Shown: piece by piece, positions 16,174 through 25,248 of the stretch
Position numbering within the stretch: position 1 is the first letter of the stretch
Layout of the letters: each line of letters opens with the position of its first letter
Assembly (NCBI RefSeq): GCF_040796495.1
Contig: NZ_JBFNQN010000012.1
Coordinates: forward strand, 1 to 64,000
DNA from: Kineococcus endophyticus
Lineage (GTDB): Bacteria; Actinomycetota; Actinomycetes; Actinomycetales; Kineococcaceae
Length of the DNA: 64,000 nt
Direction: 5' to 3'
The notes under the pieces: generated by a model
The model's database searches: none
The model's input: only the letters and a program-made list of their open reading frames with translations
Told to the model about the DNA's origin: nothing
Position numbers and translations under genes: made by a program

Positions 16174-17736
16174 TCACTGCTTCTTGGAGACGTCCTGGAG
16201 CAGGTACCCGCCCAGCGGCGTCACGTGGAACCCCTGGACCTTGCTCGTCGAGGCGTAGACGTACGGCGAGTAGTAGAGGTAGGCCAGGAACGCGTCCTCG
16301 CTCGTCTTCTGCTGGAGCTGGGTGTAGAGCTCCTGCCGCTTGGCGCTGTCGGTCTCCTTCTGCGCCTGCGCGTTGATGGCGACGACCTCGGGGTTGTCGT
16401 AGGAGGTGAACGCCGACTTCGAACCGCCCTGCGGGTCGACCGCGAAGGACGTCCACTGGTCGGGGTCGGGGATGTCCATCGTCCAGGCGGAGATGGTCAT
16501 GTCGAAGTCCGACGCCAGCCGGGCCTGCTTGTTCGCCGTCGGGTCGAGCTGCTTGATCTCCATCGTGATGCCGATGTCCTTCAGCTCCGACTGCATGATC
16601 TGCGCGACCGAGGCCTGGTTCGGGTTCCCCGAGGCGATGAGCAGCGTCGTGGTGAAACCGTCCGGCTTCGAGGACTGCGCGAGCTCGGCCTTGGCCTTGG
16701 CGACGTCGAAGGTGGCACCGCCGGCGTTCTTGTCGTAGTACGGCGTGCCGGGGGAGAGCAGGGAGTTCGCGGCCTCGCCGTTGCCGAACAGGACGGCCTT
16801 CACGAGGGACTCGCGGTCGATGGCGTAGGAGATCGCGCGGCGGACGTGGACGTCGTCGAACGGGGCGCGGGCCTGGTTGAAGGCGACGTAGTCGATCTGG
16901 GTGGACGGGAACGTCTCGGCCTTGACGTCGCCCGACGCCTTCAAGGACGACAGGCTCGACCAGTCCGGCGTGTCGTCGATGTCGATCTGGCCGCCCTGGA
17001 CCTGCAGCTTGCGGGTGTTCGCGTCGGGGACGACGTTCCACTGCACGCTGGACAGGTACGGCTTGCCCTTCTGCCAGTACTTCTCGTTCGCCGTGAGCTT
17101 GAGGGACTGCCCCTTCTTCCAGCCGTCCCAGACGAAGGGACCGGTACCGACGGGGGCGGTGTAGAACTCCTCGGCCGTCTTGCCGCCGTAACCCTCCGGC
17201 ACGACGCCGTTGGAGAAGATCGAGAGGTCGGCGATGAGGGGCGCCCACGGGTACTTGAGCTTCACGGTGACGGTGTGGTCGTCGGTGGCCGTGACGGTGT
17301 CGATCGCCGCGTTGACGAAACCCCAGCCCTCGGCGCCGGTCTTGGTGTTCTCATCGATCGAGAACTTCACGTCCTTCGCCGTCATCGGCGTGCCGTTGGA
17401 GAACGTGACGTCGGTGCGCAGCGGGATGGTGTAGGTGAGCTGGTCGTCGGAGATGGTGTAGCCGGTGGCCAGCCAGGGTTCGAGCTTCGTGCCGTCCGCG
17501 CTGGCGTGGAACAGGGGCTCCATGATCTGTTCCATCACGCGGATGGAGTTGTTGTCGAACGTCGTCGTCTTGTCCATCGCGATGATGTCCGCCGAGCGCG
17601 CCATCGTCAGGTCGCCACCCTTGGCGGGTGCACCTCCCGCGTCGGCGCCGTCGTCGCTGCCGGCCGCGCCGCACCCACCGAGGGCGAGCGCCATCGTCAG
17701 GGCCAGGGCTCCGACCACTCCGAACCGTGTTCTCAT
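16174..17736 (-). CDS. Peptide-binding lipoprotein of the ABC importer (SBP_bac_5)
   Basis: A 520-aa extracellular solute-binding protein and first gene of the leftward operon. The signal peptide ends in a lipobox (LALGGC) after about 24 residues, followed by a Gly/Asp/Ala linker. KGGDLTMARSADI, the YTIPLRTDVTFSNGTPMTAKDV segment and AFNQARAPFDDVHVRRAISYAIDRE are classic family-5 features for peptide- and nickel-binding proteins. ATG 17736 has a GAGG site six bases upstream; a GTG four codons earlier lacks one. Its neighbours indicate peptides as the ligand. Confidence 0.92.
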   Translation of the reverse strand: MRTRFGVVGALALTMALALGGCGAAGSDDGADAGGAPAKGGDLTMARSADIIAMDKTTTFDNNSIRVMEQIMEPLFHASADGTKLEPWLATGYTISDDQLTYTIPLRTDVTFSNGTPMTAKDVKFSIDENTKTGAEGWGFVNAAIDTVTATDDHTVTVKLKYPWAPLIADLSIFSNGVVPEGYGGKTAEEFYTAPVGTGPFVWDGWKKGQSLKLTANEKYWQKGKPYLSSVQWNVVPDANTRKLQVQGGQIDIDDTPDWSSLSSLKASGDVKAETFPSTQIDYVAFNQARAPFDDVHVRRAISYAIDRESLVKAVLFGNGEAANSLLSPGTPYYDKNAGGATFDVAKAKAELAQSSKPDGFTTTLLIASGNPNQASVAQIMQSELKDIGITMEIKQLDPTANKQARLASDFDMTISAWTMDIPDPDQWTSFAVDPQGGSKSAFTSYDNPEVVAINAQAQKETDSAKRQELYTQLQQKTSEDAFLAYLYYSPYVYASTSKVQGFHVTPLGGYLLQDVSKKQ

Positions 17737-17816
17737 CGGGGGCCTCACTCGTCTCTGCGCCGTGGAGGGCGCCGGGGGTTTGGGTGGGACGGGGTTCGTG
17801 CACGACCCCTGCGTCG

Positions 17817-17853
17817 CTGTAGCGATGGTTACAGTAGCCCCGCATTTTGTCCA
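17817..17853 (-). promoter_or_regulatory. Candidate promoter and operator of the peptide-use operon
   Basis: On the minus strand TGGACA (17848-17853) and TAACCA (17826-17831) are 16 bp apart and could be -35 and -10 boxes. An imperfect 18-bp palindrome with CTGTA and TACAG ends (17817-17834) covers the -10 box, so a bound repressor would block transcription. The RpiR regulator encoded in the operon is the likely ligand-responsive factor. Confidence 0.4.
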
Positions 17854-17914
17854 GCTTGTTACGTTCGGGATACGTCGAGGTCACACTCCGCCCCTTCGGC
17901 GGGTGCGAGGGTCG

Positions 17915-19432
17915 TCAGGCGCGCAGGTCGTGGGCGCGGAACGCGGCGCGCAGGGTCTCGTCGTCGAGAACTCCCCCGACCGTGGGAACGGCCGCGGCGA
18001 CGAAGCCGTCGGGCCGGACGAGGTACGTGCGGTCGGTCCGCCACCGGCCCGTGTCGGTGGGGAACGCGTGCGGTCCCTCGATCCAGTCCGGCAGGTCCGC
18101 GGGGCGTGCGGGGGCCGCGCCGTAGGAGTGCAACTGCCACGCGAGGGAGCGCAGGGCCGGGCGGTTCCCCTGCGTCGGGAACGCGCGTCGTCCGACGGCG
18201 CGGTCGTCCGCCCAGGCGGGCAAGGGCCTCGTGGCGACGTGGTGGTGGATCCGGTACTGGCCGACGTACCCGGCGACACGACGACCGACGGACGTTCGCA
18301 CGCCCCGCGCGGCGAACGGCGCGGCCACGGTGGCGAACCCCCGTCGCACCAGGGCGGTCACGGGGTTCCTCCGGGCCATGAGGCCGAACGCCCGGTCGGT
18401 GACGCGGACCAGGCGCAGGGCGACGGGCCGCCGTTCCCGTTCGTACCGGTCGAGGGCGTCCGGGCCGGCGTGGCCGAGGACGACGTCGGCGAGGAGGTGC
18501 GCGAGGTCCTGAGCGTCCTGCAGACCGGTGTTCATCCCCTGACCGCCGACCGGGGAGTGGACGTGGGCCGCGTCACCGGCGAGGAACACCGCGCCCCGAC
18601 GGAACCGCTCGGCGACGCGGTGGTGGACGCGGTACGTGGAGAACCAGTCGACGGACGCGTGGCCGACGCCGAGGTCCCTGCGCGCCGTGGCGAGAGCCTC
18701 CTCCTGTCCGACGTCCGGACTGGCGGCGATGGAGATGGCCCGGACGTGCCCGCCCGCACCGAGCGGGTAGAACACGCCGAAACCCCGGCGTCCCGCCCGC
18801 ATCGTGAGGCAGTCCTCCGGCAGGCCGGTCGCGCCGCGCACGTCGGCGACCCAGAACACGGCGTCGTCGGTGACGCCCTCGAAGGCCAGGCCCAGCGAGC
18901 GGCGGACGACGGACCCGGCGCCGTCCGCACCGATGCACCAGCGGGCGCGGAGGCGGGTCATCCCGTCCGGACCGTCGAGGAGCGCGCAGACGCGGCCGTC
19001 GGGCTCGGCCGTCCGGTCGTCGAGGTCGATGAGGGCGTGGTTCCAGCGGACGTCGCGGCCGGTCGCGCCGAGGGCGCCGACGAGGAGGTCCTCCGTGCGG
19101 CTCTGCTCCAGGACGTGCAGCCCGGGGAACGGGGTCTGACCCTCCTGGGCGGCGGCGAGGTCGACCACCGCGGGGCGTCCGGGTGGGCCGATCTGCACCC
19201 GGGCGGCACGGTGCGCGCGGGCGAGGAAGTCGTCGGCGAGGCCGAGCTGGTCGTAGACCTCCACCGTCCGCGCCTGGACCGCGAGGGCACGTGACTCCGT
19301 CGTCGGGCCGGACTTCCCGTCGACGACGACGGCGCGGACACCGCGGCGGGCCAGGACGAGGGCGGCCAGGAGGCCCGTCGGGCCGGCGCCGACGACGAGG
19401 ACGTCGGTGTCCTCCGCGGGCAGGTCGTCCAC
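17915..19432 (-). CDS. FAD-dependent aromatic-hydroxylase-like monooxygenase
   Basis: A 505-aa flavoprotein of the phenol hydroxylase/rifampicin-monooxygenase (FAD_binding_3) family. The FAD motif VGAGPTGLLAALVLARRG is at the N-terminus and the second FAD motif GDAAHVHSPVGGQGMNTGL is central. The C-terminal thioredoxin-like part is short. It probably hydroxylates an aromatic compound using NAD(P)H; some relatives inactivate antibiotics. GTG 19432 is preferred over GTG 19441 because AGGTGA lies five bases upstream. It stands apart from the peptide operon, with a small CCGCC/GGCGG hairpin after its stop. Confidence 0.85.
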   Translation of the reverse strand: MDDLPAEDTDVLVVGAGPTGLLAALVLARRGVRAVVVDGKSGPTTESRALAVQARTVEVYDQLGLADDFLARAHRAARVQIGPPGRPAVVDLAAAQEGQTPFPGLHVLEQSRTEDLLVGALGATGRDVRWNHALIDLDDRTAEPDGRVCALLDGPDGMTRLRARWCIGADGAGSVVRRSLGLAFEGVTDDAVFWVADVRGATGLPEDCLTMRAGRRGFGVFYPLGAGGHVRAISIAASPDVGQEEALATARRDLGVGHASVDWFSTYRVHHRVAERFRRGAVFLAGDAAHVHSPVGGQGMNTGLQDAQDLAHLLADVVLGHAGPDALDRYERERRPVALRLVRVTDRAFGLMARRNPVTALVRRGFATVAAPFAARGVRTSVGRRVAGYVGQYRIHHHVATRPLPAWADDRAVGRRAFPTQGNRPALRSLAWQLHSYGAAPARPADLPDWIEGPHAFPTDTGRWRTDRTYLVRPDGFVAAAVPTVGGVLDDETLRAAFRAHDLRA

Positions 19433-19545
19433 TCCGGTCACCTGGTCAGGATGCGCGCCCGGCGTGGCTCGTGCCAGGTCCGCCCCGCTCCCGCGCCGGC
19501 CGGATCGGTGGGAGAGTGAGGGTCCACCGTCACCAGGAGGACGCC

Positions 19546-19728
19546 ATGACCTTCGCCATCGGTGTCGCCGTCGTCGTGCTGCTCGTCGCGCTGGTGGTGG
19601 TCCTCGCGGTCCGCGACCGCGGCCGTGACCGGTCCTCCCGCGAGGTCCCGCACCGCGACGACTGGGACGTCGCGGGCCGGGGCGGGGCAACGTTCCACGC
19701 CCACAACATGCCGGGCCCCGGCGCCTGA
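19546..19728 (+). CDS. Small single-span membrane protein
   Basis: A 60-aa protein. Residues 2-21 form one hydrophobic helix (MTFAIGVAVVVLLVALVVVL), followed by a charged cytoplasmic tail rich in Arg and Asp. A perfect CAGGAGG site five bases upstream of ATG makes translation very likely. No family recognised. It lies between two leftward genes, as its own unit. Confidence 0.7.
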   Translation: MTFAIGVAVVVLLVALVVVLAVRDRGRDRSSREVPHRDDWDVAGRGGATFHAHNMPGPGA

Positions 19729-19738
19729 CGCCTCGGGA

Positions 19739-20998
19739 TCAGACCTCTCGCGTCGCGCGGGCGATGCGGGAGCGCACGTGCACGAGCGGCGTCGTGGCGG
19801 CCTCGTCGCGCGGTAGCGCCTGGACGGAGAACTCCGCCAGGGCACCGGGGCGGAACACGAGGCAGAACGTCGACCCCCCGAACTGGAACCGGCCCACCTC
19901 GTCCCCCTTCGCCAGGTGGGCTCCGGGGACGACGCCGTCGTCGAGGACGCACGAGGAGACGTCCGCCATGCCGACGGGGACGAAGGCCACCAGTCCCAGG
20001 GCGGGGTCGTCGGCGCGCAGGAGGACGACGGCGCGCGCCGCGACGTGGGCCATGTAGCCCTGCGACTGCTGCGGTTCCCTCGCCTCGGGACCCTCGCTGT
20101 CGGCCTCGGAGAAGTACGTCCCGCCGACGACGAACGCGCGCTCGACGGTGCCGGCGACGGGGGCGTGCCAGCGGTGGTAGTCGGTGGCGCTGAGGTAGGC
20201 CTGGTAGACGGTGCCGCCGACGAACTCCTCGACGGAGGGGTCACCGGCGAGCATGTCCTGCAACGAGTACGGCTGGCTCTTCAGCCAGAACTCGTCGGTG
20301 TGCTGGACGTCCCGGGCCAGCGCGTAGGGCGTCGATTCGCACGGGCTGACGACGACCCCGTCGTCGTCCGGGTCCTCCACGGGTCGTTCGCCGTCGCGGA
20401 ACCGCCGGGTGAAGAAGTCGTTCCAGGACGAGAAGCCCCAGTGCTCGTCGTCGGGGTCGTGCTCGTACTGCTCGATGCCGACGGCCTCGGCTGCCGCCTG
20501 CGACATCCAGCCCGCAGCGGAGTCGTCGATGACGGAGAGGGACGCCGGGCTGTCGAGGTGCTCGCACCAGGCGTCGAGGTACTTCTCCAGGACCGCGTTG
20601 ACGGCCGGGTTCCGGTAGGCGGCGAAACCCGACGGCGTCGCCGTCGTCTGGTCCAGGACGGCCTGCACGGGGGTCATGACCATCGAATCGCGGCTGAACT
20701 CGGGCGCCGTCGTCAGGACGGCGTTGAGCAGCCGCAGCAGGTCCGGCAGGTCCCGCACGTGCCGGGGCGGCCGACCCGGTCCCTCGGGGACCTCGGCGAC
20801 CATCCGCTCGAGCTGCATCCGGGCCACCGCGTCCCGGGCGAGCAGCTCGTCGAACTCCGCCATGACCGGGTGCCGCTCCGGGTCGCCGTCCTCGTCGAGC
20901 CGACGGCGCAGGTTGGCGACCCAGGCCGCGACGCTCTCGGGGTCGGGCAGCCAGCCACCGTGTCGCGGAGCGTCGGACCGGGAGAGCTGGTGCGTCAT
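19739..20998 (-). CDS. Phosphatidylserine-decarboxylase-like protein with N-terminal extension
   Basis: A 419-aa protein. Residues from about 190 onward follow the PS decarboxylase fold: SWNDFFTRRFRDGERP, VVSPCESTPYA, YHRWHAPVAGTVER and the C-terminal FGGSTFCLVF. GGST corresponds to the family's LGST self-cleavage site that generates the pyruvoyl cofactor. The N-terminal third looks like the PSDC extension (PF12588) of fungal and bacterial homologues that act on small substrates or have unknown roles. No PssA lies nearby, so a function other than phosphatidylethanolamine synthesis is plausible. ATG 20998 is chosen because a TAGCGT box sits seven bases upstream. Confidence 0.78.
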   Translation of the reverse strand: MTHQLSRSDAPRHGGWLPDPESVAAWVANLRRRLDEDGDPERHPVMAEFDELLARDAVARMQLERMVAEVPEGPGRPPRHVRDLPDLLRLLNAVLTTAPEFSRDSMVMTPVQAVLDQTTATPSGFAAYRNPAVNAVLEKYLDAWCEHLDSPASLSVIDDSAAGWMSQAAAEAVGIEQYEHDPDDEHWGFSSWNDFFTRRFRDGERPVEDPDDDGVVVSPCESTPYALARDVQHTDEFWLKSQPYSLQDMLAGDPSVEEFVGGTVYQAYLSATDYHRWHAPVAGTVERAFVVGGTYFSEADSEGPEAREPQQSQGYMAHVAARAVVLLRADDPALGLVAFVPVGMADVSSCVLDDGVVPGAHLAKGDEVGRFQFGGSTFCLVFRPGALAEFSVQALPRDEAATTPLVHVRSRIARATREV

Positions 20999-21005
20999 GA
21001 GCGTC

Positions 21006-21011
21006 ACGCTA
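21006..21011 (-). promoter_or_regulatory. Predicted -10 box of a leaderless promoter (PSD-like gene)
   Basis: TAGCGT on the minus strand lies seven bases before ATG 20998. No Shine-Dalgarno sequence is present, consistent with a leaderless mRNA. Confidence 0.45.
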
Positions 21012-21068
21012 GGCAGGCTCGAGGAGGCGCGCTCGTTGCGGCGGGACCGTGCCCCGCATGCCGCGCTG

Positions 21069-21410
21069 TCAGGCGAAGAGGTCCAGACCGCCGTCGGCGG
21101 TGCTCACCAGGGACGCGGGTCCCGGTTGACGAGCGGACCGGGCGTCGTCGCGCGCCCGCTGGGCGTCCGCCCTCTCCTGCGCCAGCGCGGCCATGGCCTG
21201 CGCCATCGCCTGCGCCGCCGCCTCGAGCTGGGCGCGGTCGATTTTCAGGGTGTCCTCGTCGGCGTGGTTCGTGACGTCGCTGACGAGCGTGTCCTGGGCC
21301 TCCTTGTAGTCCCGCGTCGCCTCGCGCAACGCCTTCTCGGCGGGGGAACCGCCGCCCGAGCCCGGGCGGGCGATCGACGCCAGGTTGGTCCCGCTGACGG
21401 AGATGCTCAC
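21069..21410 (-). CDS. Small helical protein of unknown function
   Basis: A 113-aa protein. After a polar start (SISVSGTNLASIA) residues 25-90 are strongly helical with heptad-like Ala/Gln spacing (EAAAQAMAQAMAALAQERAD), suggesting a coiled coil. The C-terminus ends in DGGLDLFA. GTG 21410 is preceded by GGAGGAC, a good ribosome site. No family recognised. It stands alone between the PSD-like gene and the GntR regulator. Confidence 0.65.
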   Translation of the reverse strand: MSISVSGTNLASIARPGSGGGSPAEKALREATRDYKEAQDTLVSDVTNHADEDTLKIDRAQLEAAAQAMAQAMAALAQERADAQRARDDARSARQPGPASLVSTADGGLDLFA

Positions 21411-21553
21411 GTGGTCCTCCAGACCGGTCGGGGCGCGCACGGCGCGGACACGCCGCGTCGTCGCTCCCACCCGTCCATCGGCAGCCTCCGTGCCCGTCGA
21501 CAGTGGTCGCGATCATGTGGGACCCGGTCCCCACCGGACGGCCGAACGCTGCC

Positions 21554-22258
21554 TCAGGGCCGGTCGGTGAGCGTCCGCAGCGCCGATCCGACGGCCTCCA
21601 GGTGCGCGCTCATCGCGTCGCGGGCGGCCGCGTCGTCGCGGGTGGCGATGGCCTCGACGATGCGGGCGTGCTCGTCGTCGGAGTGCTCGCGGCGGTCGGG
21701 GAGGAGGTTGAGAGCCTGGGACTGGGCGGTGGAGGCCTCGCGGACGGCGGCGAGCACGGACACGATGACCCGGTTCCGCGACGCCTGGGCGATGAGACCG
21801 TGCAGCCGGCCGTCGAGGACGGCCCACTCCTGAGGGTCCGGTTCGCCGCGCATCGCCTCGACGAGCTCGCGCAGCTCGGTGAGCTCGGACTCGCTGTGCC
21901 GCAACGCCGCCCACCCCGCCGCGGGCACCTCGACGAGGGGCCGGGCCTCGAGCAGCTCGGAGGCGGCGAAGGAGCCGAAGACGGGGTCGGCTTCGACCGA
22001 GTCGTGCACGACGAAGGACCCCAGGCCGGTGCGCGGCTCGGTGAGGCCCAGTGCGTGGCAGGACCGCAGCGCTTCCCGCACGACGGACCGTGACACCCCG
22101 TGCCGTTCGGCGAGAGCGGCCTCGGACGGCAGGCGGGTGCCGACGGGCAGCTCGCCGCCGAGGATCGCGTCGCGCAGGTCGGCGAAGACGGCCTCGGCGG
22201 CGCCGACCCGGGTCACGGCGGGCGCGCGGTCGGCCCAGGAAGTCATGGGGCCCATCAT
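21554..22258 (-). CDS. GntR-family regulator, FadR/FCD subgroup
   Basis: A 234-aa repressor-type regulator. The N-terminal winged helix reads LRDAILGGELPVGTRLPSEA, then HGVSRSVVREALRS; the C-terminal FCD domain (VLDGRLHGLIAQASRNRVI, later HARIVEAIATRDDAAARDAM) supplies the Asp/His residues that bind metal and a small carboxylate. It is divergent from aspA-permease-asparaginase and almost certainly controls them, probably sensing an aspartate- or fumarate-like acid. ATG 22258 follows AAGGG; ATG 22246 is an alternative. Confidence 0.87.
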   Translation of the reverse strand: MMGPMTSWADRAPAVTRVGAAEAVFADLRDAILGGELPVGTRLPSEAALAERHGVSRSVVREALRSCHALGLTEPRTGLGSFVVHDSVEADPVFGSFAASELLEARPLVEVPAAGWAALRHSESELTELRELVEAMRGEPDPQEWAVLDGRLHGLIAQASRNRVIVSVLAAVREASTAQSQALNLLPDRREHSDDEHARIVEAIATRDDAAARDAMSAHLEAVGSALRTLTDRP

Positions 22259-22266
22259 GCGTGCCC

Positions 22267-22296
22267 TTGACGGGACGGCGATGCCTCCCCCATTCT
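22267..22296 (+). promoter_or_regulatory. Candidate promoter of the aspA operon
   Basis: TTGACG at 22267-22272 and CATTCT at 22291-22296 are 18 bp apart. The -35 is close to consensus and the -10 is weaker. Transcription would start about 40 bp before the GTG and run through the palindromic operator. Confidence 0.4.
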
Positions 22297-22302
22297 CGAG
22301 CC

Positions 22303-22325
22303 ACCTGTCAGACAGCCGGACAGGT
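22303..22325. promoter_or_regulatory. Operator for the GntR/FCD regulator
   Basis: CTGTCAGACAG (22305-22315) is a perfect 5-1-5 palindrome with the GT-N-AGAC core typical of FadR-type GntR sites. A second, wider pair, ACCTGTC and GACAGGT, brackets 22303-22325. It lies between the candidate promoter and aspA, where a bound repressor would block transcription. Confidence 0.6.
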
Positions 22326-22346
22326 CCAGCGAAGGGACCCGATGTC

Positions 22347-23804
22347 GTGACCCGCCCCGCCCCCGACGAGCCCCACACCCCCACCCGCACCGAGCACGAC
22401 CTGCTCGGCGAGCGGGAGGTGCCCACCGACGCGTACTGGGGCATCCACACCCTGCGCGCCGTGGAGAACTTCCCCATCACCGGTCGCGTCATCGGCCAGG
22501 ACCCGCACCTCGTGCGGGCCCTCGTCGACGTCAAGCAGGCCGCCACCCTGGCCAACCTCGAGCTCGGCGTCCTCGACGCCGAGCGGGCCGACGCGATCGT
22601 CGCGGCCTGCCGGGAGATCGCCGACGGGGCGCTGCACGAGCAGTTCGTCGTCGACGTCGTCCAGGGCGGCGCCGGCACCTCGACGAACATGAACGCCAAC
22701 GAGGTCGTCGCCAACCGCGCGCTGGAACTCCTCGGCCACGCCCGCGGCGACTACGCGCACTGCCACCCGAACACCCACGTCAACGCCTCGCAGTCGACGA
22801 ACGACGTCTACCCGACAGCCGTGAACATCGCCACGCGCCGCTGGATCATGGCGCTGTGCGCCGAACTGGAACGGCTGCGCGACGCGTTCGCCGCGAAGGC
22901 CGCCGAGTTCCGCGACGTCGTCAAGATGGGCCGCACGCAACTGCAGGACGCCGTGCCGATGACGCTGGGCCAGGAGTTCGCCACGTACTCCGTCATGCTC
23001 ACCGAGGACCTCGAACGCCTGCGGGAGTCCGCCGACCTGCTGCTCGAGGTGAACCTCGGCGCGACGGCCGTCGGCACGGGTCTCAACGCCCCCGTCGGGT
23101 ACGCCGACCTCGCCGTCCGGCACCTCGCGCAGATCACGGGGTACGACCTCGTGAGCTCGCCCGACCTCGTCGAGGCCACCCAGGACGTCGGACAGTTCGT
23201 CCACCTCTCGGGCGTCCTCAAGCGCGTCGCGGTCAAGCTGTCGAAGGTCTGCAACGACCTGCGGCTGCTGTCGTCCGGTCCCCGCGCGGGGCTCGGGGAG
23301 ATCAAGCTCCCGCCGGTGCAGGCGGGGTCCTCGATCATGCCGGGCAAGGTGAACCCGGTCATCCCCGAGGTCGTCAACCAGGTGGCGTTCCAGATCGTCG
23401 GCAACGACGTGTCGATCTCCATGGCGGCCGAGGCGGGACAGTTGCAGCTCAACGCCTTCGAACCCGTCATCGCGCAGCGACTGTCCGAGGGCGCACGCAA
23501 CCTCACCCACGCCGTCGCCGTCCTCACCGACCGCTGCGTCACGGGGATCACGACCGACCCCGCACTGCTGCGGGCTCGTGTGGAGAACTCCATCGGGCTC
23601 GCCACCGCCCTCAACCCGCGGATCGGCTACGAGGCCGCCACCCGCATCGCCACCGAGGCCGCGCTGACGGGGGCCTCCGTCGCCGACCTCGTCCTCGCCG
23701 CCGGACTGCTCGGCCGCGAGGAGCTCGAAGAACTGCTCAAGCCGGAGAACCTCACCGCCCAGAAGATCCAGACCTCCCCGACGACCCAGGAGACCTCTCG
23801 ATGA
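22347..23804 (+). CDS. aspA: Aspartate ammonia-lyase (aspartase)
   Basis: A 485-aa cytosolic enzyme converting L-aspartate to fumarate and ammonia. [11 protein letters not shown] (near residue 330) is the fumarase/aspartase signature holding the catalytic serine loop. [19 protein letters not shown] and [19 protein letters not shown] match aspartases closely, including the substrate-binding TSTNMN. It is slightly longer than usual because of about 15 extra N-terminal residues. GTG 22347 follows GAAGGGA. Its stop overlaps the permease ATG. With the permease and asparaginase it forms a pathway from asparagine to fumarate. Confidence 0.93.
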   Translation: MTRPAPDEPHTPTRTEHDLLGEREVPTDAYWGIHTLRAVENFPITGRVIGQDPHLVRALVDVKQAATLANLELGVLDAERADAIVAACREIADGALHEQFVVDVVQGGAGTSTNMNANEVVANRALELLGHARGDYAHCHPNTHVNASQSTNDVYPTAVNIATRRWIMALCAELERLRDAFAAKAAEFRDVVKMGRTQLQDAVPMTLGQEFATYSVMLTEDLERLRESADLLLEVNLGATAVGTGLNAPVGYADLAVRHLAQITGYDLVSSPDLVEATQDVGQFVHLSGVLKRVAVKLSKVCNDLRLLSSGPRAGLGEIKLPPVQAGSSIMPGKVNPVIPEVVNQVAFQIVGNDVSISMAAEAGQLQLNAFEPVIAQRLSEGARNLTHAVAVLTDRCVTGITTDPALLRARVENSIGLATALNPRIGYEAATRIATEAALTGASVADLVLAAGLLGREELEELLKPENLTAQKIQTSPTTQETSR

Positions 23805-25240
23805 CGACCGAGCTCCCCGACCGCACCGCCGCGGTCGCCGCCCCGGAAGCGCTGTACCGCAAGGACCTCAAACCCCGCCAGGTCCAGATGATCGCCATCG
23901 GCGGCGCGATCGGGACCGGGTTGTTCATGGGGGCCGGCGGTCGCCTCGCCGGCGCCGGTCCCGCCCTCGTCGGCGTGTACGCCGTCTGCGGGTTCTTCGG
24001 GTTCCTCATCCTGCGCGCGCTCGGCGAACTCGTCGTCCACCGGCCCACGTCGGGGTCGTTCGTGTCCTACGCCCGGGAGTTCTTCGGCGAACGCACCGCC
24101 TTCGTCGCCGGGTGGCTGTACTGGCTGAACTGGGCCACGACGGCCGTCGTCGACGTCACGGCCGTCGCGCTCTACATGAACTTCTTCGGCCGCTACTGGG
24201 CACCGATCGCGTCGGTGGACCAGTGGGTGTGGGCACTCGCCGCGATCGTCGTCGTGCTGGCGCTCAACCTGCTCTCGGTCAAGGTCTTCGGCGAGCTGGA
24301 GTTCTGGTTCGCACTGCTGAAGGTCGGGACCCTCGCGGTGTTCCTCGTCGTCGGGACGTACTTCGTGGTGTTCGGCGAGCCGATCGACGGCCAGAAGCCC
24401 GGGTTCGGGCTCATCGAGGCCAACGGGGGCTGGCTGCCCAACGGGCTGCTGCCGGCCGTCGTCGTCATCCAGGGGGTCGTCTTCGCGTACGCCTCGATCG
24501 AGCTCGTCGGCACGACCGCGGGTGAGGTCGAGGAACCGCAGAAGGTCATCCCCCGCGCCATCAACACCGTCATCGTCCGCATCGTCGTGTTCTACGTCGG
24601 CTCGGTCCTGCTGCTCGCGCTGCTGCTGCCGTTCGACGTCTACGAGAAGGGCGTCAGCCCGTTCGTCACGTTCTTCTCCCACGTCGGGGTCGAGGGCGTC
24701 GACGCGTTCGTGAACCTCGTCGTGCTGACGGCCGCGCTGTCCTCGCTCAACGCGGGCCTGTACTCCACCGGCCGCATCCTGCACTCCATGGCGCACACGG
24801 GTTCCGCCCCCTCGTTCGCCGGCCGGGTGAACCGCAACGGCGTCCCGTACGGCGGCATCGCCCTGACGGTCGTCGTCGCGCTGCTCGGGGTCGTGCTCAA
24901 CGCCCTCGTGCCCGCCGACGCGTTCGAGATCGTCCTGAACATCGCGGCGATCGGCATCGTCAGCGCCTGGGGCGTCATCGTCCTGTGCCAGCTGCGGCTG
25001 TGGTCGTGGGCGAAGGCCGGACGCATCGCGCGGCCCGCCTTCCGGATGCCGTTCGCGCCGTGGAGCGGGTACGCGACCCTCGTGTTCCTCGTCGCCGTGC
25101 TCGTGCTCATGGCCTTCGACCACCCCGTCGGCACCTGGACGATCGGCTCGCTCGTCGTCATCGTGCCGCTGCTGGCCCTCGGGTGGCGCGCCGCGAAGCC
25201 GCGTGTGGAAGCGTTGGCCGCTCAGCGTCAGCAGGACTGA
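23801..25240 (+). CDS. APC-family amino-acid permease, AnsP/CycA-like
   Basis: A 479-aa transporter with about 12 transmembrane helices. The first helix carries [15 protein letters not shown], the APC substrate-binding loop, followed by [14 protein letters not shown]. The AnsP/CycA/AroP branch is recognised by [22 protein letters not shown]-like features and [15 protein letters not shown]. Genes on either side break down aspartate and asparagine, so proton-coupled uptake of asparagine (or aspartate) is the best assignment; D-serine/alanine/glycine is possible. ATG overlaps the aspA stop. Confidence 0.87.
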   Translation: MTTELPDRTAAVAAPEALYRKDLKPRQVQMIAIGGAIGTGLFMGAGGRLAGAGPALVGVYAVCGFFGFLILRALGELVVHRPTSGSFVSYAREFFGERTAFVAGWLYWLNWATTAVVDVTAVALYMNFFGRYWAPIASVDQWVWALAAIVVVLALNLLSVKVFGELEFWFALLKVGTLAVFLVVGTYFVVFGEPIDGQKPGFGLIEANGGWLPNGLLPAVVVIQGVVFAYASIELVGTTAGEVEEPQKVIPRAINTVIVRIVVFYVGSVLLLALLLPFDVYEKGVSPFVTFFSHVGVEGVDAFVNLVVLTAALSSLNAGLYSTGRILHSMAHTGSAPSFAGRVNRNGVPYGGIALTVVVALLGVVLNALVPADAFEIVLNIAAIGIVSAWGVIVLCQLRLWSWAKAGRIARPAFRMPFAPWSGYATLVFLVAVLVLMAFDHPVGTWTIGSLVVIVPLLALGWRAAKPRVEALAAQRQQD

Positions 25241-25248
25241 GGAGGACC

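Noticed and set aside
17881-17914. Strong terminator after the FAD monooxygenase
   Set aside because: Only a 5-bp CCGCC/GGCGG stem is present, too weak for a separate call.
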